64,000 nucleotides of DNA from Candidatus Altimarinota bacterium (GTDB lineage: Bacteria; Patescibacteriota; Gracilibacteria; BD1-5; UBA6164). Under the pieces are notes generated by a model that had not been told where the DNA came from, made no database searches, and saw nothing but the letters and a program-made list of their open reading frames with translations. The position numbers and the translations under genes are program-made. This document shows, in pieces, positions 21,889 through 32,558 of the stretch; the stretch's first letter is position 1, and each line of letters opens with the position of its first letter. The stretch spans positions 45,808 to 109,807 of the forward strand of contig JALUWO010000017.1 in NCBI GenBank assembly GCA_027019405.1, in the 5' to 3' direction.

Positions 21889-23766
21889 ATGATTTTATCT
21901 ACAAAAAGACATTCTTTAAGTCATATTATGGCTCAAGCAGTAAAACAATTATTTCCAGAAACAAAAATAGCTACTGGACCAGATACACAAGATGGATTTT
22001 ATTATGATTTTGATTTTTGAGAAAAAACTTTAGAAGAAAAAGAATTAAAAAAAATTCAAAATACAATGAAAAAAATTATATCTCAATGACAAGATTTTAA
22101 AAAATTTGAAGTTAGTTATGATCAAGCTAGAGAAATTTTAGATAAAATGTGAGAATGATTTAAAAAAGAATTAGTTGATAAATTAGAAAGTTGAGATTTT
22201 AAAAATGAAGAAAAAATTAGCTGAAAAATTAGTTTTTATATAAATATTTCAAAATGAAAACCTAATGAATATTATTCAGAAATTCAAAATTTTTTAAAAG
22301 AAAAATGATATTTTAATTTTGAAGAACTAGATTGAGATCAAGTAAAAAATTTAAAATTTATAGATATGTGTACTTGACCTCATGTAGAAAACACAAAAGA
22401 ACTTGATGCAAATTCTTTTAAACTTGTAAAAATTGCATGAGCATATTGGTTAGGTGATGCAAACAATAAACAACTTACTAGAATCTATGCTTATGCCTTT
22501 GATAACAAAGATGAGTTAGATAAATATCTAAAAATGCTTGAAGAAGCTAAGAAAAGAGATCATAGAATATTAGGTCAGAAACTTAAATTATTTACTATAT
22601 CAGATTTAGTAGGTCCATGACTACCTATGTTTCAACCTGCTTGAGCTATTTTAAGAAAAGAACTTGAAGATTATTTATGGGATTTACATAAAATAAGATG
22701 ATATCAAAGAGTTTGGACTCCTCATTTAGCAAAAGAAACATTATATGAAACTTCATGACATGCATGACATTATTTAGAAGATATGTTTAAAGTTCATTGA
22801 TGAACAAGTAAAGAAGACTTCTTTTTAAAACCAATGAACTGTCCTCATCATATGCAAATTTTTGATGATAATCAATTTTCTTATAAAGATATGCCTATAA
22901 GATATTTTGAGCCTGCAACTGTTTATAGAGATGAAAAATCAGGACAATTATCATGATTAACAAGAGTAAGAAGTATTACTCAAGATGACTGACATTTATT
23001 TTGTAGGGTAAATCAAATTGAAGAGGAAGTAAAAATAGTAACAGATGTAATAAAGGAATTTTATTCAACAATGTGAATGGTAGAAAATTATTGGGTTAGT
23101 TTATCTGTAAGATGAGAAAATAAAGATAAATATTTATGATGAGAAGAAGTATGGCAACAAGCAGAATGAGCACTTAGAAATGTTTGTCAAAAAAATAATC
23201 TTCCATATAAAGAAATCCCTTGAGAAGCAGCTTTTTATTGACCAAAACTTGATTTTATGTTCAAAGATGCAATAGGGAGAGAATGGCAATTAGCTACAAT
23301 TCAATGTGATTTTAATCTTCCTGAAAGATTTAAATTAAGTTTTAAAAATGAAGACTGAGAAGATGAAAGACCTGTAGTTATACATAGAGCTATTTTATGA
23401 AGTTTTGAAAGATGAATATGAATGCTTATAGAAAATTTTGCTTGAATCTTCCCTTTATGGTTATCACCAAGACAAGTAAAAATAGTTCCTGTATTACCAA
23501 AATTTAATGATTATGCTAAAGAAGTTGAAGAAAAATTAATTTTAAATAACATTAGAGTTACTACAGATTATTCAAGTGATTCATTAAATAAAAAAGTAAG
23601 AAATGCAGAAAAAATGCATAATAATTACATAATAGTCATATGAGAAATTGAAGAAAAAGAAAATACTCTTGCTGTTAGAAATTATAAAACAAAAGAACAA
23701 ACAAATGAAAAAATAGATGATTTTATTAATAGAATAACAAAAGAAATAAAAGAAAAAACAATATAA
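21889..23766 (+). CDS. thrS: Threonyl-tRNA synthetase without TGS domain
   Basis: 625 residues; charges tRNA-Thr. The protein begins directly with the editing domain ([17 protein letters not shown], the HxxxH element), so the N-terminal TGS domain of typical ThrS is missing. MCTGPHVENT carries editing residues. The class II catalytic core follows: motif 1 region GPGLPMFQPAGAILR, zinc-site NCPHHMQIF, motif 2 [19 protein letters not shown], and motif 3 HRAILGSFERGIGMLIEN. A C-terminal anticodon-binding domain ([17 protein letters not shown]) completes it. It lies behind the attenuator-like leader and is followed by a terminator. Confidence 0.95.
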
Positions 23767-23798
23767 AATAGGAAGCTAAATCAGCTCCCTATTTTTAT
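23764..23798. terminator. Bidirectional terminator after thrS
   Basis: AAAATAGG-A-AGCT / AGCT-C-CCTATTTT hairpin with T run. It overlaps the thrS stop and ends at the stop of the convergent Cys-rich peptide gene. Confidence 0.75.
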
Positions 23799-23893
23799 TG
23801 TCCACAAAATGGGCAACAATCAGATGGTGAATCTGGGTCACAATTGCAGTTTGTTCCATATTTTGTTTCAAAAAATTTAACAAAATTAATCAT
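23795..23893 (-). CDS. 32-residue cysteine-rich peptide with a perfect Shine-Dalgarno
   Basis: The minus-strand frame MINFVKFFETKYGTNCNCDP... has 32 codons and five Cys in its second half (CNC, then DCCPFC), ending GQ. It is preceded by AGGAGG (23899-23904) five bases before the ATG, the clearest ribosome-binding site in the window, where most genes have none. A TATAAT-like element (23926-23931) and TGTAAA complement (23947-23952) give a promoter, and the thrS terminator closes the unit. It looks like an independently expressed metal-binding or redox micro-protein of unknown family. Gly codons are GGA, with no TGA. Confidence 0.6.
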   Translation of the reverse strand: MINFVKFFETKYGTNCNCDPDSPSDCCPFCGQ

Positions 23894-23898
23894 ACCAA

Positions 23899-23904
23899 CC
23901 TCCT
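23899..23904 (-). promoter_or_regulatory. Consensus Shine-Dalgarno AGGAGG
   Basis: On the minus strand AAGAAGGAGG precedes the ATG of the Cys-rich peptide by five bases. It is listed because such sites are rare in this window and this one decides the start. Confidence 0.7.
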
Positions 23905-23975
23905 TCTTTTTAATTTTGGAAGCTTATTATATATTTTTTTAGAAAATGTAAAGTTGATTTAAATAATAAATATAA

Positions 23976-24012
23976 TATTATTATATAAAATATAATATTT
24001 TATATAATAATA
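23976..24012. repeat. Perfect 18-bp AT-only inverted repeat before the prepilin gene
   Basis: Arms 23976-23993 and 23995-24012 are exact complements around a single A. The hairpin ends one base before the prepilin ATG (24014), so in mRNA it would bury the ribosome-binding region. Confidence 0.7.
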
Positions 24013-24013
24013 T

Positions 24014-24433
24014 ATGATAAAAATAAATAAAAAGGCTTTTTCTATACTTGAAATAGTAATTGCAACTTGAATTCTAACATTAACTTTTTTTTGAGTATAT
24101 AAATTGATATGAGAAAATACAAAAATAATAACAAACTCTAGTGCTTTTATGCAAGCTAATATTTTGGAAAAATCATTAGAAGCTTGTATTAAAAATATTT
24201 GATATAATTATTTTAAAAATAATAATCAGACAAAATACTTTTTTAATTTATGAAATTCTTGAACTACTTGTAATACTTGAAATACAATAATAACACAAAT
24301 AGATAATATTCCTTATTTTTTTTCCTGAAACATAACTAATAGTTGAAGTAATTTTATACAATGGAACTTAAGAATTAGTTCTGATTCTATTTGAAGTATA
24401 CAAAAAAACTTTACTCAATTAAAACAAAACTAA
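24014..24433 (+). CDS. Type IV prepilin-like protein
   Basis: 139 residues. The N-terminus MIKINKKAFSILEIVIATG has a short basic leader followed by the class III prepilin pattern: cleavage expected between A8 and F9, Glu at position 5 of the mature chain, then a hydrophobic helix. The C-terminal part is Asn/Ser/Thr-rich with two cysteines that could form a disulfide. It would be processed by a prepilin peptidase (not in this window) and assembled into a type IV pilus or pseudopilus. It lies between two PilT-like ATPase genes. TGA-Gly codons are common. Confidence 0.8.
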
Positions 24434-24495
24434 AAATTGCTTTTTAAAATTTTTAAAATAAAATCTTGAAAATATTTATTTTTAATAAAGCTATA

Positions 24496-25971
24496 ATGAA
24501 TAATCAAATCTGAATAAAAAAAGGAGATATACTAAAAAATATAGAAGTTGAAAAACTTGTATTTTGATGAAAATGATTTTCTATATTAAAACATTCTAAC
24601 CCAGCATATAATTGAAGAATTATATTTATAACTTGATGAGCAATACCTTGAAGTATTGTTGATGTAAAAGTTATAAAGAAAAAAAATGCTTTTTTAGAAA
24701 CTCAAATAGTAAATATTATAAAGAAATCACCATTTGAAGAACAAAATAAAGAAAATATATATTGAGAATGTGGTTGATGCAAATGGATAAATATAAAATA
24801 TGATAAACAACTAGATATAAAACAACAACAAGTAATAGAAGCTTTACATAATCTTGAAAAATATGATGAGAATTTAATAAAAAAATTTCAAGAAATTCAA
24901 GCAAGTCCTATTATTAATTGATATAGAAATAAAGTAGAATTTTCATTTTGAAAATATATATCAAAAAAAGATAATATAGAACAACATTTCAATGTATGAT
25001 TTCATAAACAATGAGAGTTTTCAAAAATACAAGATTTTGATTGATGTATACTTATTGATGAATTACAAAATAAAATATATAAAAAAATCAAAGATTTCTC
25101 AAAAACTCTTTGATTACCAGTATATGATCAATTTACCCAAAAATGATTTTTTAGACATATTTTAATAAGAAGAACTTATTATACAAATGAAATAATGTTA
25201 CTATTATCATTTAATCCTGATTATTTTATAGATAAAACAAACCTAGATAAAAATGAGAAACTATCAAAAATTAAAGATTTTTTTATCAAATTAACAAAAG
25301 ATTTTCCAGAAATAAAATCAATATATTTTTCATATAATGTAAATAAAGCTGACACATGTATATGAGATTTAGAATTAATCTATTGAAAAAAACAAATAAA
25401 AGAAGAACTAATGTGATTATCATTCAATATATCCCCTACTTCTTTTTTTCAAACCAATAGTAGTTGAGCTAATAAGCTATATAGTTTAGTTTTAGATTTT
25501 GCTAAAAAAGATAAATTAAAAGATTTTACAGTACTTGATTTATATTGATGAACATGAACAATTTGAATGATTTTTGCAAAATCATGAGCTAAAAAAGTTA
25601 TATCTGTTGAAATGGTAACATCATCAAGTAAAGATTGAGAATCCAATGCAAAATTAAACAAATTAACAAATATAGAATTTAAAAATCAAAAAGTTGAAGA
25701 TTTTTTAAAAGAATATATAAATAAATGAGAAAAAGCTGATTTATTAATAATTGATCCTGCTAGAGCATGAATGCATCCAGATGCTTTACCAAATATCTTG
25801 AAATTTAAAACAAATCAAATAATATATGTTTCATGTAATCCAGCAACTTTATCTAGAGATTTAGAATATATATTAAAAAACTCTAATTATAAAATAGAAA
25901 AGATAAAAGCAGTTGATATGTTTCCCCATACTCATCATATTGAAACAATTGTAAGTTTAATAAAAGAATAA
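24496..25971 (+). CDS. RlmD/RumA-family RNA m5U methyltransferase
   Basis: 491 residues. It methylates C5 of a uracil in rRNA or tRNA. The N-terminal OB-like part has CGGCKW (residues near 93-97), one half of an Fe-S cluster site. The C-terminal SAM domain has LDLYGGTGTIGMIFA and the motif NPARAGMHPDAL. The nucleophile region is YVSCNPATLSRDLEYI and the tail has the HHIETIVSL general-base motif. The family is sure; whether the target is 23S U1939, U747 or tRNA U54 cannot be said. A terminator follows. Confidence 0.88.
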
Positions 25972-25993
25972 TTTAAAATTTATTCTTTTTTTG
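25963..25993 (+). terminator. Terminator after the RlmD-like gene
   Basis: AAGAATAA / TTATTCTT arms with an AT loop and a long T run, overlapping the stop codon. Confidence 0.65.
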
Positions 25994-26053
25994 TTTTTAA
26001 TATCTTTTTATGATAAAATAAATATATAATTATATTATTTTAATTTTAAAAGA

Positions 26054-27139
26054 ATGAATTCTAAAGAACTTTTTTATAAAATATTAAATCTTGCATCAAA
26101 GGAAAAATATCCAGATATACATTTAACAACTTGAAATCTCCCAATAATGAGAAATCATTCTTGAGAACTTTTTAAATTAGAAAAAATAGAAGAAGAAAAA
26201 CTAAATATTTTAACAAAAAATATCATAAAGGATTTTATAATAGAAATAATATGAAATGAAGGATTAGAAAATTTTATAAAAAATAAAGAACTTGATACAT
26301 CAATAGAATTAGAAAATGAAGATAGATATAGAATAAATTGTTATTTTGATACTGCATGATATTCTATAGCATTAAGAATAATTCCAAAAGAAATTCCAAC
26401 TTTATCACAACTATGATTATGAAAACAAATTGAACAATTATGTAAAAAATCAAAATGATTAATATTAGTAACTTGACCAACCTGATCATGAAAATCTACA
26501 AATCTAGCAGCAATGATAGATTATATAAATAAAAATTTTAAAAAACATATAATTACAATAGAAGATCCTGTAGAATTTTCTCTAAAATCAAAAGAATCCT
26601 TAATAAACCAAAGAGAAGTATGAGCAAATACACATTGATTTGCTAATGCAATTAAAGCATCACTAAGAGAAGATCCTGATGTAATAATGATTTGAGAAAT
26701 GAGAGACCCTGAAACTATAAAAGCAGCTATAACTTTAGCAGAAACAGGACATTTAGTATTATCTACCCTACATACAAATGATTCAATACAAACAATAGAT
26801 AGAATTGTAGATGTATTCCCTTCTGTTCAACAAAAACAAATAAGAATGCAATTAGCAATGAGTCTTATATGAGTAATTTCTCAAAGATTAGTTCCTAGAA
26901 ATGATAAAGATTGAAGAATAGCTGCAAGAGAAATATTAATAACAAATGATGCTGTAAAAAATCTAATAATATCAGCAAAAACACATCAACTTTATAGTGT
27001 TCTTGAGGTATGACAAAAAGAATGAATGATACTTATGGATAGATATTTAGTAGCTTTATATAAAAAAGGTTATATAAGTAAAGATAGCTTAATAAGTTTT
27101 TCTAGAGATAAAGAATGAGTTGAAATGTTAATTAATTAA
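26054..27139 (+). CDS. PilT-like ATPase, second paralogue
   Basis: 361 residues. Walker A is canonical here ([16 protein letters not shown]). The Asp box is IEDPVEF, Walker B is [18 protein letters not shown], and the His box is [16 protein letters not shown], followed by the family element [11 protein letters not shown]. The C-terminal region has [15 protein letters not shown]. It resembles PilT/PilU retraction ATPases more than PilB because no long N-terminal domain or tetracysteine motif is present. The next gene (cNMP-binding/GAF) starts 6 bases after its stop, suggesting linked regulation of the pilus. Confidence 0.92.
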
Positions 27140-27145
27140 AAAATT

Positions 27146-28147
27146 ATGTGAGAAATAAAAAAAGAAAATATTAGTTTTTGAAAAAATGAAAAGACTAATA
27201 TAAATAATGAAAATATAAAACAAACAATAAATACTCAACTAACACAAATTAAAATGAGTACATTAAAAAAAGACATAAAATATAATCCTATATTACAAAA
27301 TCTCAAAAAATTAGAAAAAAATAAAAATTTTAAAATAACTAATTTAAAAAAATGAGACATTCTTTTTAATGAATGAGATATAGATAATAATCTCTATTTT
27401 ATAGTGAATTGAGAATTAGGAATTGAAAAATATACTACTATAGAAAAAAAAGATACAAAAGAATTAGCTATTTTAAAAAAATGAGATTTTTTATGAGAAT
27501 GAAGTTTCATAAGAACAGATGATCCAAAACAAGTAAACATAATAGCAAAAACAGATACAAAATTATTAAAAATTGATACAAAAAAAGATTTTAAAGATTT
27601 CATAAAACAAGAACCTGAATTATGATTAGAAATACTTATAAAAATTATTGATACATCAAATATTAGATTATTAGAATCAAATAAAAGATTAACAAGTATT
27701 TTAAAAATGAGTGATCAAATAGCTAGTATAGAAGAATATGATATGAAAAATATATTTAATTTAATAGATTCATTTCAAAAAATAATATGAGTTGATTATA
27801 TTATTTTTCTAGAAAAAAATCCAATAATGAAAAATTATACTACTATAAAATATGATACAAGAATAAAATGAAAGATGCAAGATACTATTATTGATTTATG
27901 AGATAATATATTAAATATAAAAGATTTAAAAGATAATTGAATTAAACTAAGTAAATATAATTCTATTCAATCACTAAAAAATTGAAATGAAATAATATGA
28001 TTTTTAGTGTTTTGACAAAATAAAAATGATTTCAATGATAATGAAATAAAAAACATAAAACCAATAGCAAATTCTTTAGCTTGAGTAATAAAACAAAAAC
28101 AATATATTCAAGATCAAATTAATAAAGAATACAGTGAAAACATTTAA
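27146..28147 (+). CDS. Cyclic-nucleotide-binding-like plus GAF-like domain protein
   Basis: 333 residues. Residues about 50-150 form a cNMP-binding beta roll: LKKGDILFNEGDIDNNLYFI, then VNGELGI and a phosphate-cassette-like LKKGDFLGEGSFIR. The usual Arg of the cAMP-binding cassette is not obvious, so the ligand is open. The C-terminal half (about 190-325) looks like a GAF domain (IASIEEYD... GNEIIGFLVFGQN... IANSLAGVIKQ). There is no DNA-binding helix-turn-helix. It is co-transcribed with the PilT-like ATPase and may modulate it. The assignment rests on motif pattern only. Confidence 0.65.
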
Positions 28148-28149
28148 AA

Positions 28150-28190
28150 TTAAAAAGACTATAAAATATAAATTTTATAGTCTTTTTAAA
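28150..28190. terminator. Bidirectional terminator
   Basis: AAAAAGACTATAAAAT / ATTTTATAGTCTTTTT, a perfect 16-bp stem with a 4-base loop. It serves both the GAF-like gene and the convergent glycosyltransferase gene, whose TAA is inside the stem. Confidence 0.85.
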
Positions 28191-29182
28191 AGCTTAATTA
28201 AATCTTTAGGTTTTTTTCATATCACAAACTTTCATTTATCTTTTAAAAAATCAGACAAATATTCTTGCTCTGTTTGATTTGGAGTTGGAAATAAAATAGC
28301 TTTCTTATTTAATCTAACCAAATCCATTATAGTAGTATAACCTGCTCTTGAAATAATAATTTCTGCATTTTGAAAAAAATCCTTTTTTTCTTTTTTATCT
28401 ACATAAGAATATATAGTTATATTATCTCATAAGTATTTTTTATAATTTTTATTAGTATCTCACAATACAAATACTTTTTTTCAAGGAAGTCTTTTGGATT
28501 GTTCAATTAAAATATTAATAAAAGATTGTTTGTGTTCTTGTAAATATCAAGTTATAGTAAATAAATAATTTATTTTATTATTTTCCTGGATATCATAATA
28601 TTTATCAAAATCACTTAATATTCAAATATATTCATAATTTATTTTATTTATCCAACTTGGATGAGATAATTTTCAAGCTAAGCTTTTTTCTTCATCTTCA
28701 AAATCTGGAATTAAAACTTTGTTAAATTTTTTAAAATAAAACATATTTTGTAAATCAGCAATTTTACTAAAAAAATATAATCATTTTGGCATTATAAAAC
28801 TTAATTGATGACTAATTAAATAAGAAGGTATTTTTCTAGAATAAATTCAATATCTTCAATCAGAATAAATCTCATCATATTTATTTTCAATTTTCTTTAC
28901 AAAATTCTTTTCTTGTTTTATTATTTTTTTAGTTTTAATTAAATCAGAAATTAAATAAAAATAAAATTTTATTCAAGTTCATCTTTCAAGTGCTGGATAA
29001 TCTTGTAATTCTATAAAATTAATTTGATATCAATCTAATTCCTTTTTTAAATAATTTAAAGCATTTCAAAAACTTATGATATCTATACTATAACCTTGTT
29101 TTAACTTTTGTTTTATTAAAACAAGACTTCTTGTAGCATGTCATAATCATAAACTAGAAACAGCAAAAAGTATTTTTTTCAT
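28175..29182 (-). CDS. MurG-like (GT28) glycosyltransferase
   Basis: 335 residues. The N-terminus MKKILFAVSSLGLGHATRSL is the glycine-rich loop and GH(A)TR motif of GT-B transferases related to MurG. The C-terminal donor-binding half has ISRAGYTTIMDLVRLNKKA and FPTPNQTEQEYLSDFLK, the GT28 signature where the UDP-sugar sits. It may transfer a hexosamine to a lipid carrier or surface glycan; it is more divergent than MurG and the acceptor is unknown. It follows 2 bases after the DedA-PAP2 fusion gene and is probably co-transcribed with it. Confidence 0.78.
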
Positions 29183-29184
29183 AA

Positions 29185-31305
29185 TTATTTTAGTTCTAAA
29201 ATATAAGTTTTACCATCTGTAAAAAATGAATCTCAAGAAAAATTAGTTCATTCAAATCAATTTTCAAGTTGGACCTTTTTTTCTAATTTAATCAAACCAG
29301 ATTGTTTTAAACTTTTAAAAATATATTCTCTTTCTTTATCTAAATTTGGATCAATTTTATGAGTTATACCCCATTTTAATCAATCATCATAAATTCAACA
29401 TCAAACATAAATATAATTTTTTCACAATTTATAATCTGTTTTCCAAATTCTTATATGATGTCTTAATTTTATAGTCCTTTCATCTGGTAATTTTTGAAAT
29501 CAATAATCCTGTATTTTTTTATTCCAATAAAGTGGTGTCATTGGAGCATTATTATATTTTTTATGATCAAGTAAATTCTCTCACATACTTTTTAAAGCAG
29601 TTCTTCATAATTTAGCTGCTTCACTCCATCATGCCTTTTTAAATAATAATATTAAATCTTTATTATTTTTTGCAAGGAAAATAAAATTTATAGGTTCTGT
29701 TTTTCTTCATGTAATAGTTTCTGTAAATTTTAACCTAGGACTTTTAATAAAAATAGATTTTATATTATGTATTTCTGTATATTTTATTATTTTAGTTTTT
29801 GTAAAAACTATATTATGATAATAATAAGTATAATTTATTATTAAAACAAATAAAGTAAAAATTAATACTAAAAAGTAAACTATTTTTATATATCTATTAT
29901 CCAGTAGATATATATTTTTTATTTTTCAAAATCTATGTTTCAAATATCAAACAATAGTTATTCAAAAAATTAATCATAAAAATCATAAAAACCAACCTCA
30001 AATAACATCACTTAAATAATGAACATTTAAATACAATCTAGAAAATCAAATTAAAAAAGATATAATTATTCAAATAAATATAATATTTATTCTTTTTTTC
30101 CATTTTTTAATTCATAATATAAATAACCATACAATAAATCAATAGAAAGCAACTGAAATAGCAGCATGAAAACTAGGAAAACTATATCAAACTTCTTTAT
30201 AAACAGCTAAATAAGGTCTAGGTCTTTCTATAATATTTTTTGACAATAAAACAATTACAGAAGTAACTAATACAGAAGAAAACAATCATATCATTTCATA
30301 TCTTTTTCATTTTAAAAATAATATTATAGAAACAATTATACTAAATAAAATAATAATTTTTACAGTTCAAAAGTATGAAATAAATAAAAATAGATTTATC
30401 AATCTAGAGTCCTTAAAGTAATAAAAGAATTCTGATAGTCTTATATCTATTTGATTTAATATACTTCAATCTAAAATTGAATCAGTCAATCATATATATT
30501 CAGTAGTTATATATATTATTAAAAAAAATAATATAGTAAAAGGTAATCATAAAAAATTATTTTTATCAAATCTATTTTTTAAAAAATTTACTTTTTTAGG
30601 ATTATTTTTTATAAATTTTTGTACACTTTTATTTCATAAAAACTCTCAAATTAAAAAAATCCAAAAATCTCTTAAAAAATTTAATAAATTTTTTCAAAAT
30701 TTTATAAATAAAAATTTTATAAGATATATTAATAAAAATAATAAAAATAATACTAAAATAATATATCAAAATCTAGTAGCCCAAGTTTCAGCTAAAGTTA
30801 AACTAGATGAAAATATATATCATAATCATACAAAAATAATACTCCAAACTACTCAACCTAAAATATTATAAAATAAAAATTTCCAAACTCACATTTCAAG
30901 AATTCATGCTACAAAAGGAATATTTTCTTTTACTCAAGGAATAAGTTTTCATAAAAATACACTTTTTCATCAATGTTTTTCAAAAAACTTATTAGCTTTT
31001 ATAAAATGCTTAGCTTTTATAAAATAAAAACCTTCTTTTAAGGCCTTATTTCATACTCTCTTTCAAATATAGAAACTTATTATATTTCATAAGACATTTC
31101 ATAATATTGAAAAAAATAAAACATCTCATAAATCATAATATCATCATCAAGCAAGCATTCAAAAAATTATAATTATAGTTGAACCAGGCATAAAATACCC
31201 TGCTATAATTATACTTTCTATAAAAGCAGCTAAAAAAACTATTAAATATCACAAATTATTTAAATATTGTAAATGAGGAATAAAATTTAGAATAAGATCA
31301 TGCAT
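29185..31305 (-). CDS. DedA-PAP2-LssY_C fusion, membrane lipid phosphatase/flippase-like
   Basis: 706 residues. The N-terminal third is a DedA/VTT domain: PGSTIIIIFGMLAG, then FLGKLIPGVKENIPFVAG and GVVWS. The middle is a PAP2 phosphatase with all three motifs: KNIIERPRPY, SFPSFHAA and SRLYLNVHYLSDVIGG. The C-terminal 220 residues after a last helix match the LssY_C domain (WGEAAKLGRTALK-like region, DERTIKLRHHIRIW). DedA proteins flip undecaprenyl phosphate or phospholipids and PAP2 enzymes dephosphorylate undecaprenyl diphosphate, so one chain could combine recycling steps for wall or glycan carriers. The adjacent glycosyltransferase fits this. Confidence 0.85.
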
Positions 31306-31393
31306 ATATTAAAAAATATTTATATTATTTTAAAAGTTTTTCAATATTTATAATATATATTTATAATAAATAGTAAAATAATATTTATTATAA

Positions 31394-31432
31394 AAAAACA
31401 AGTAATTATTTAATAAATTACTTGTTTTTCTT
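31394..31432. terminator. Terminator between DedA-PAP2 gene start and tRNA-Lys
   Basis: AAAACAAGTAATT / AATTACTTGTTTTT stem with an AT loop. On the minus strand it lies downstream of the tRNA and upstream of the fusion gene. Confidence 0.7.
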
Positions 31433-31487
31433 TATTTTTTAAATCAAAATTCTAATAGAATTTTCTTATTTCATGGTGTTATGTAAA

Positions 31488-31563
31488 TGGTGGATTCACC
31501 GGGGCTTGAACCCGGGACCTACCGCTTAAGAGGCGGGTGCTCTACCAACTGAGCTATGAATCC
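31488..31563 (-). tRNA. tRNA-Lys (anticodon CUU)
   Basis: 76 nt including an encoded CCA end. The acceptor stem is GGATTCA / TGAATCC with discriminator A. The D arm is GCTCAGTTGGTAGAGC, the anticodon loop is CTCTTAA with anticodon CTT, and the T arm is CCGGGTTCAAGCCCCGG. The first anticodon-stem pair is a C-T mismatch. It would read AAG, a minority lysine codon here; AAA dominates, so another tRNA-Lys is expected elsewhere. Confidence 0.93.
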
Positions 31564-31673
31564 ATTAAAAATGTGTCACTAGTTTATATATAATAACTAA
31601 AAAATCAAATTAAATTATTAATTTTTTAAAAAATATATATTATATAAATATATTATATTTTAACCCTGTTTAT

Positions 31674-32531
31674 ATGACTTGAAACATAGATAACCTAATA
31701 AACAATATTGATTATAGTAATCCTAGTATATATATAAATTACTTAGTAGATTTCTTGGTAAAATTTGGTCCAAAATTAATTTGATCTTTAATAGTATTAT
31801 GGATATGATTTAAGATAATAAATCTCATAAATAAAGCTGTAGATAAAGTAATGGATAAAGCAAATTGGGATCCTATGCTTGAATCATTTTTATCAAGTCT
31901 AATATCAATTACTTTAAAAATACTAGTTTTTATAATTGCTGCATGAGTATTATGAGTACAAACTACTTCTCTTATAGCAATATTAACAGCTGCTTGATTT
32001 GCTGTAGGTATGGCATTATCATGAACTCTTCAAAACTTTGCATGAGGTGTAATGATACTTATTTTAAAACCTTTTAAACTTTGAGATTATGTTGAACTTT
32101 CATGAAAAGGTTGATCTATAACTGAAATATGAATTTTCAATACAACATTAACTACTCCAGATAAAAAAAGAATAATTATACCAAATTCAGATATATCAAA
32201 CTGAACTATTATAAATTATTCAAGTGAAGCAAAAAGAAGAGTAGATTTACAAGTATGAATTTGATATTGAGATGATATAAAATTAACAAAAGAAACTCTT
32301 GAAAATATAGCAAAATCAGAAAAAAGAATTATTTATGATGATTGAGTAACTATTGCAATTGCAGAATTATGAGATAATGCAGTAATATTCAACTTTAGAT
32401 TTTTTGTAAAATCAGAAGATTATTGGCCAGTTAGATGAGATATACTTGAAGAAATAAAAATAACTTTTGATAAAAAATGAATTTCTTTTCCTTTTCCACA
32501 AAGAGATGTTCATATTTATAATGAAAAATAG
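31674..32531 (+). CDS. Short MscS-type mechanosensitive channel
   Basis: 285 residues, the length of E. coli MscS. Three transmembrane helices come first. The pore helix with Gly/Ala packing (AAGVLGVQTTSLIAILTAAG, then AVGMALSGTLQNFAGGVM) is followed by KPFKLGDYVEL, the SGKGGSITEIGIFNT segment and VIIPNSD-like residues of the beta domain. Half of the pore glycines are TGA. It is a single-gene unit ending in a terminator and is distinct from the longer homologue at 574-1596. Confidence 0.94.
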
Positions 32532-32558
32532 TAGATTTTAAAATCTACTATTTTTTTA
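32527..32558. terminator. Bidirectional terminator after mscS
   Basis: A perfect palindrome TAGTAGATTTT / AAAATCTACTA followed by seven Ts. The mscS stop (TAG) and the ligA stop (TAG, 32548-32550) lie in opposite arms. Confidence 0.85.
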
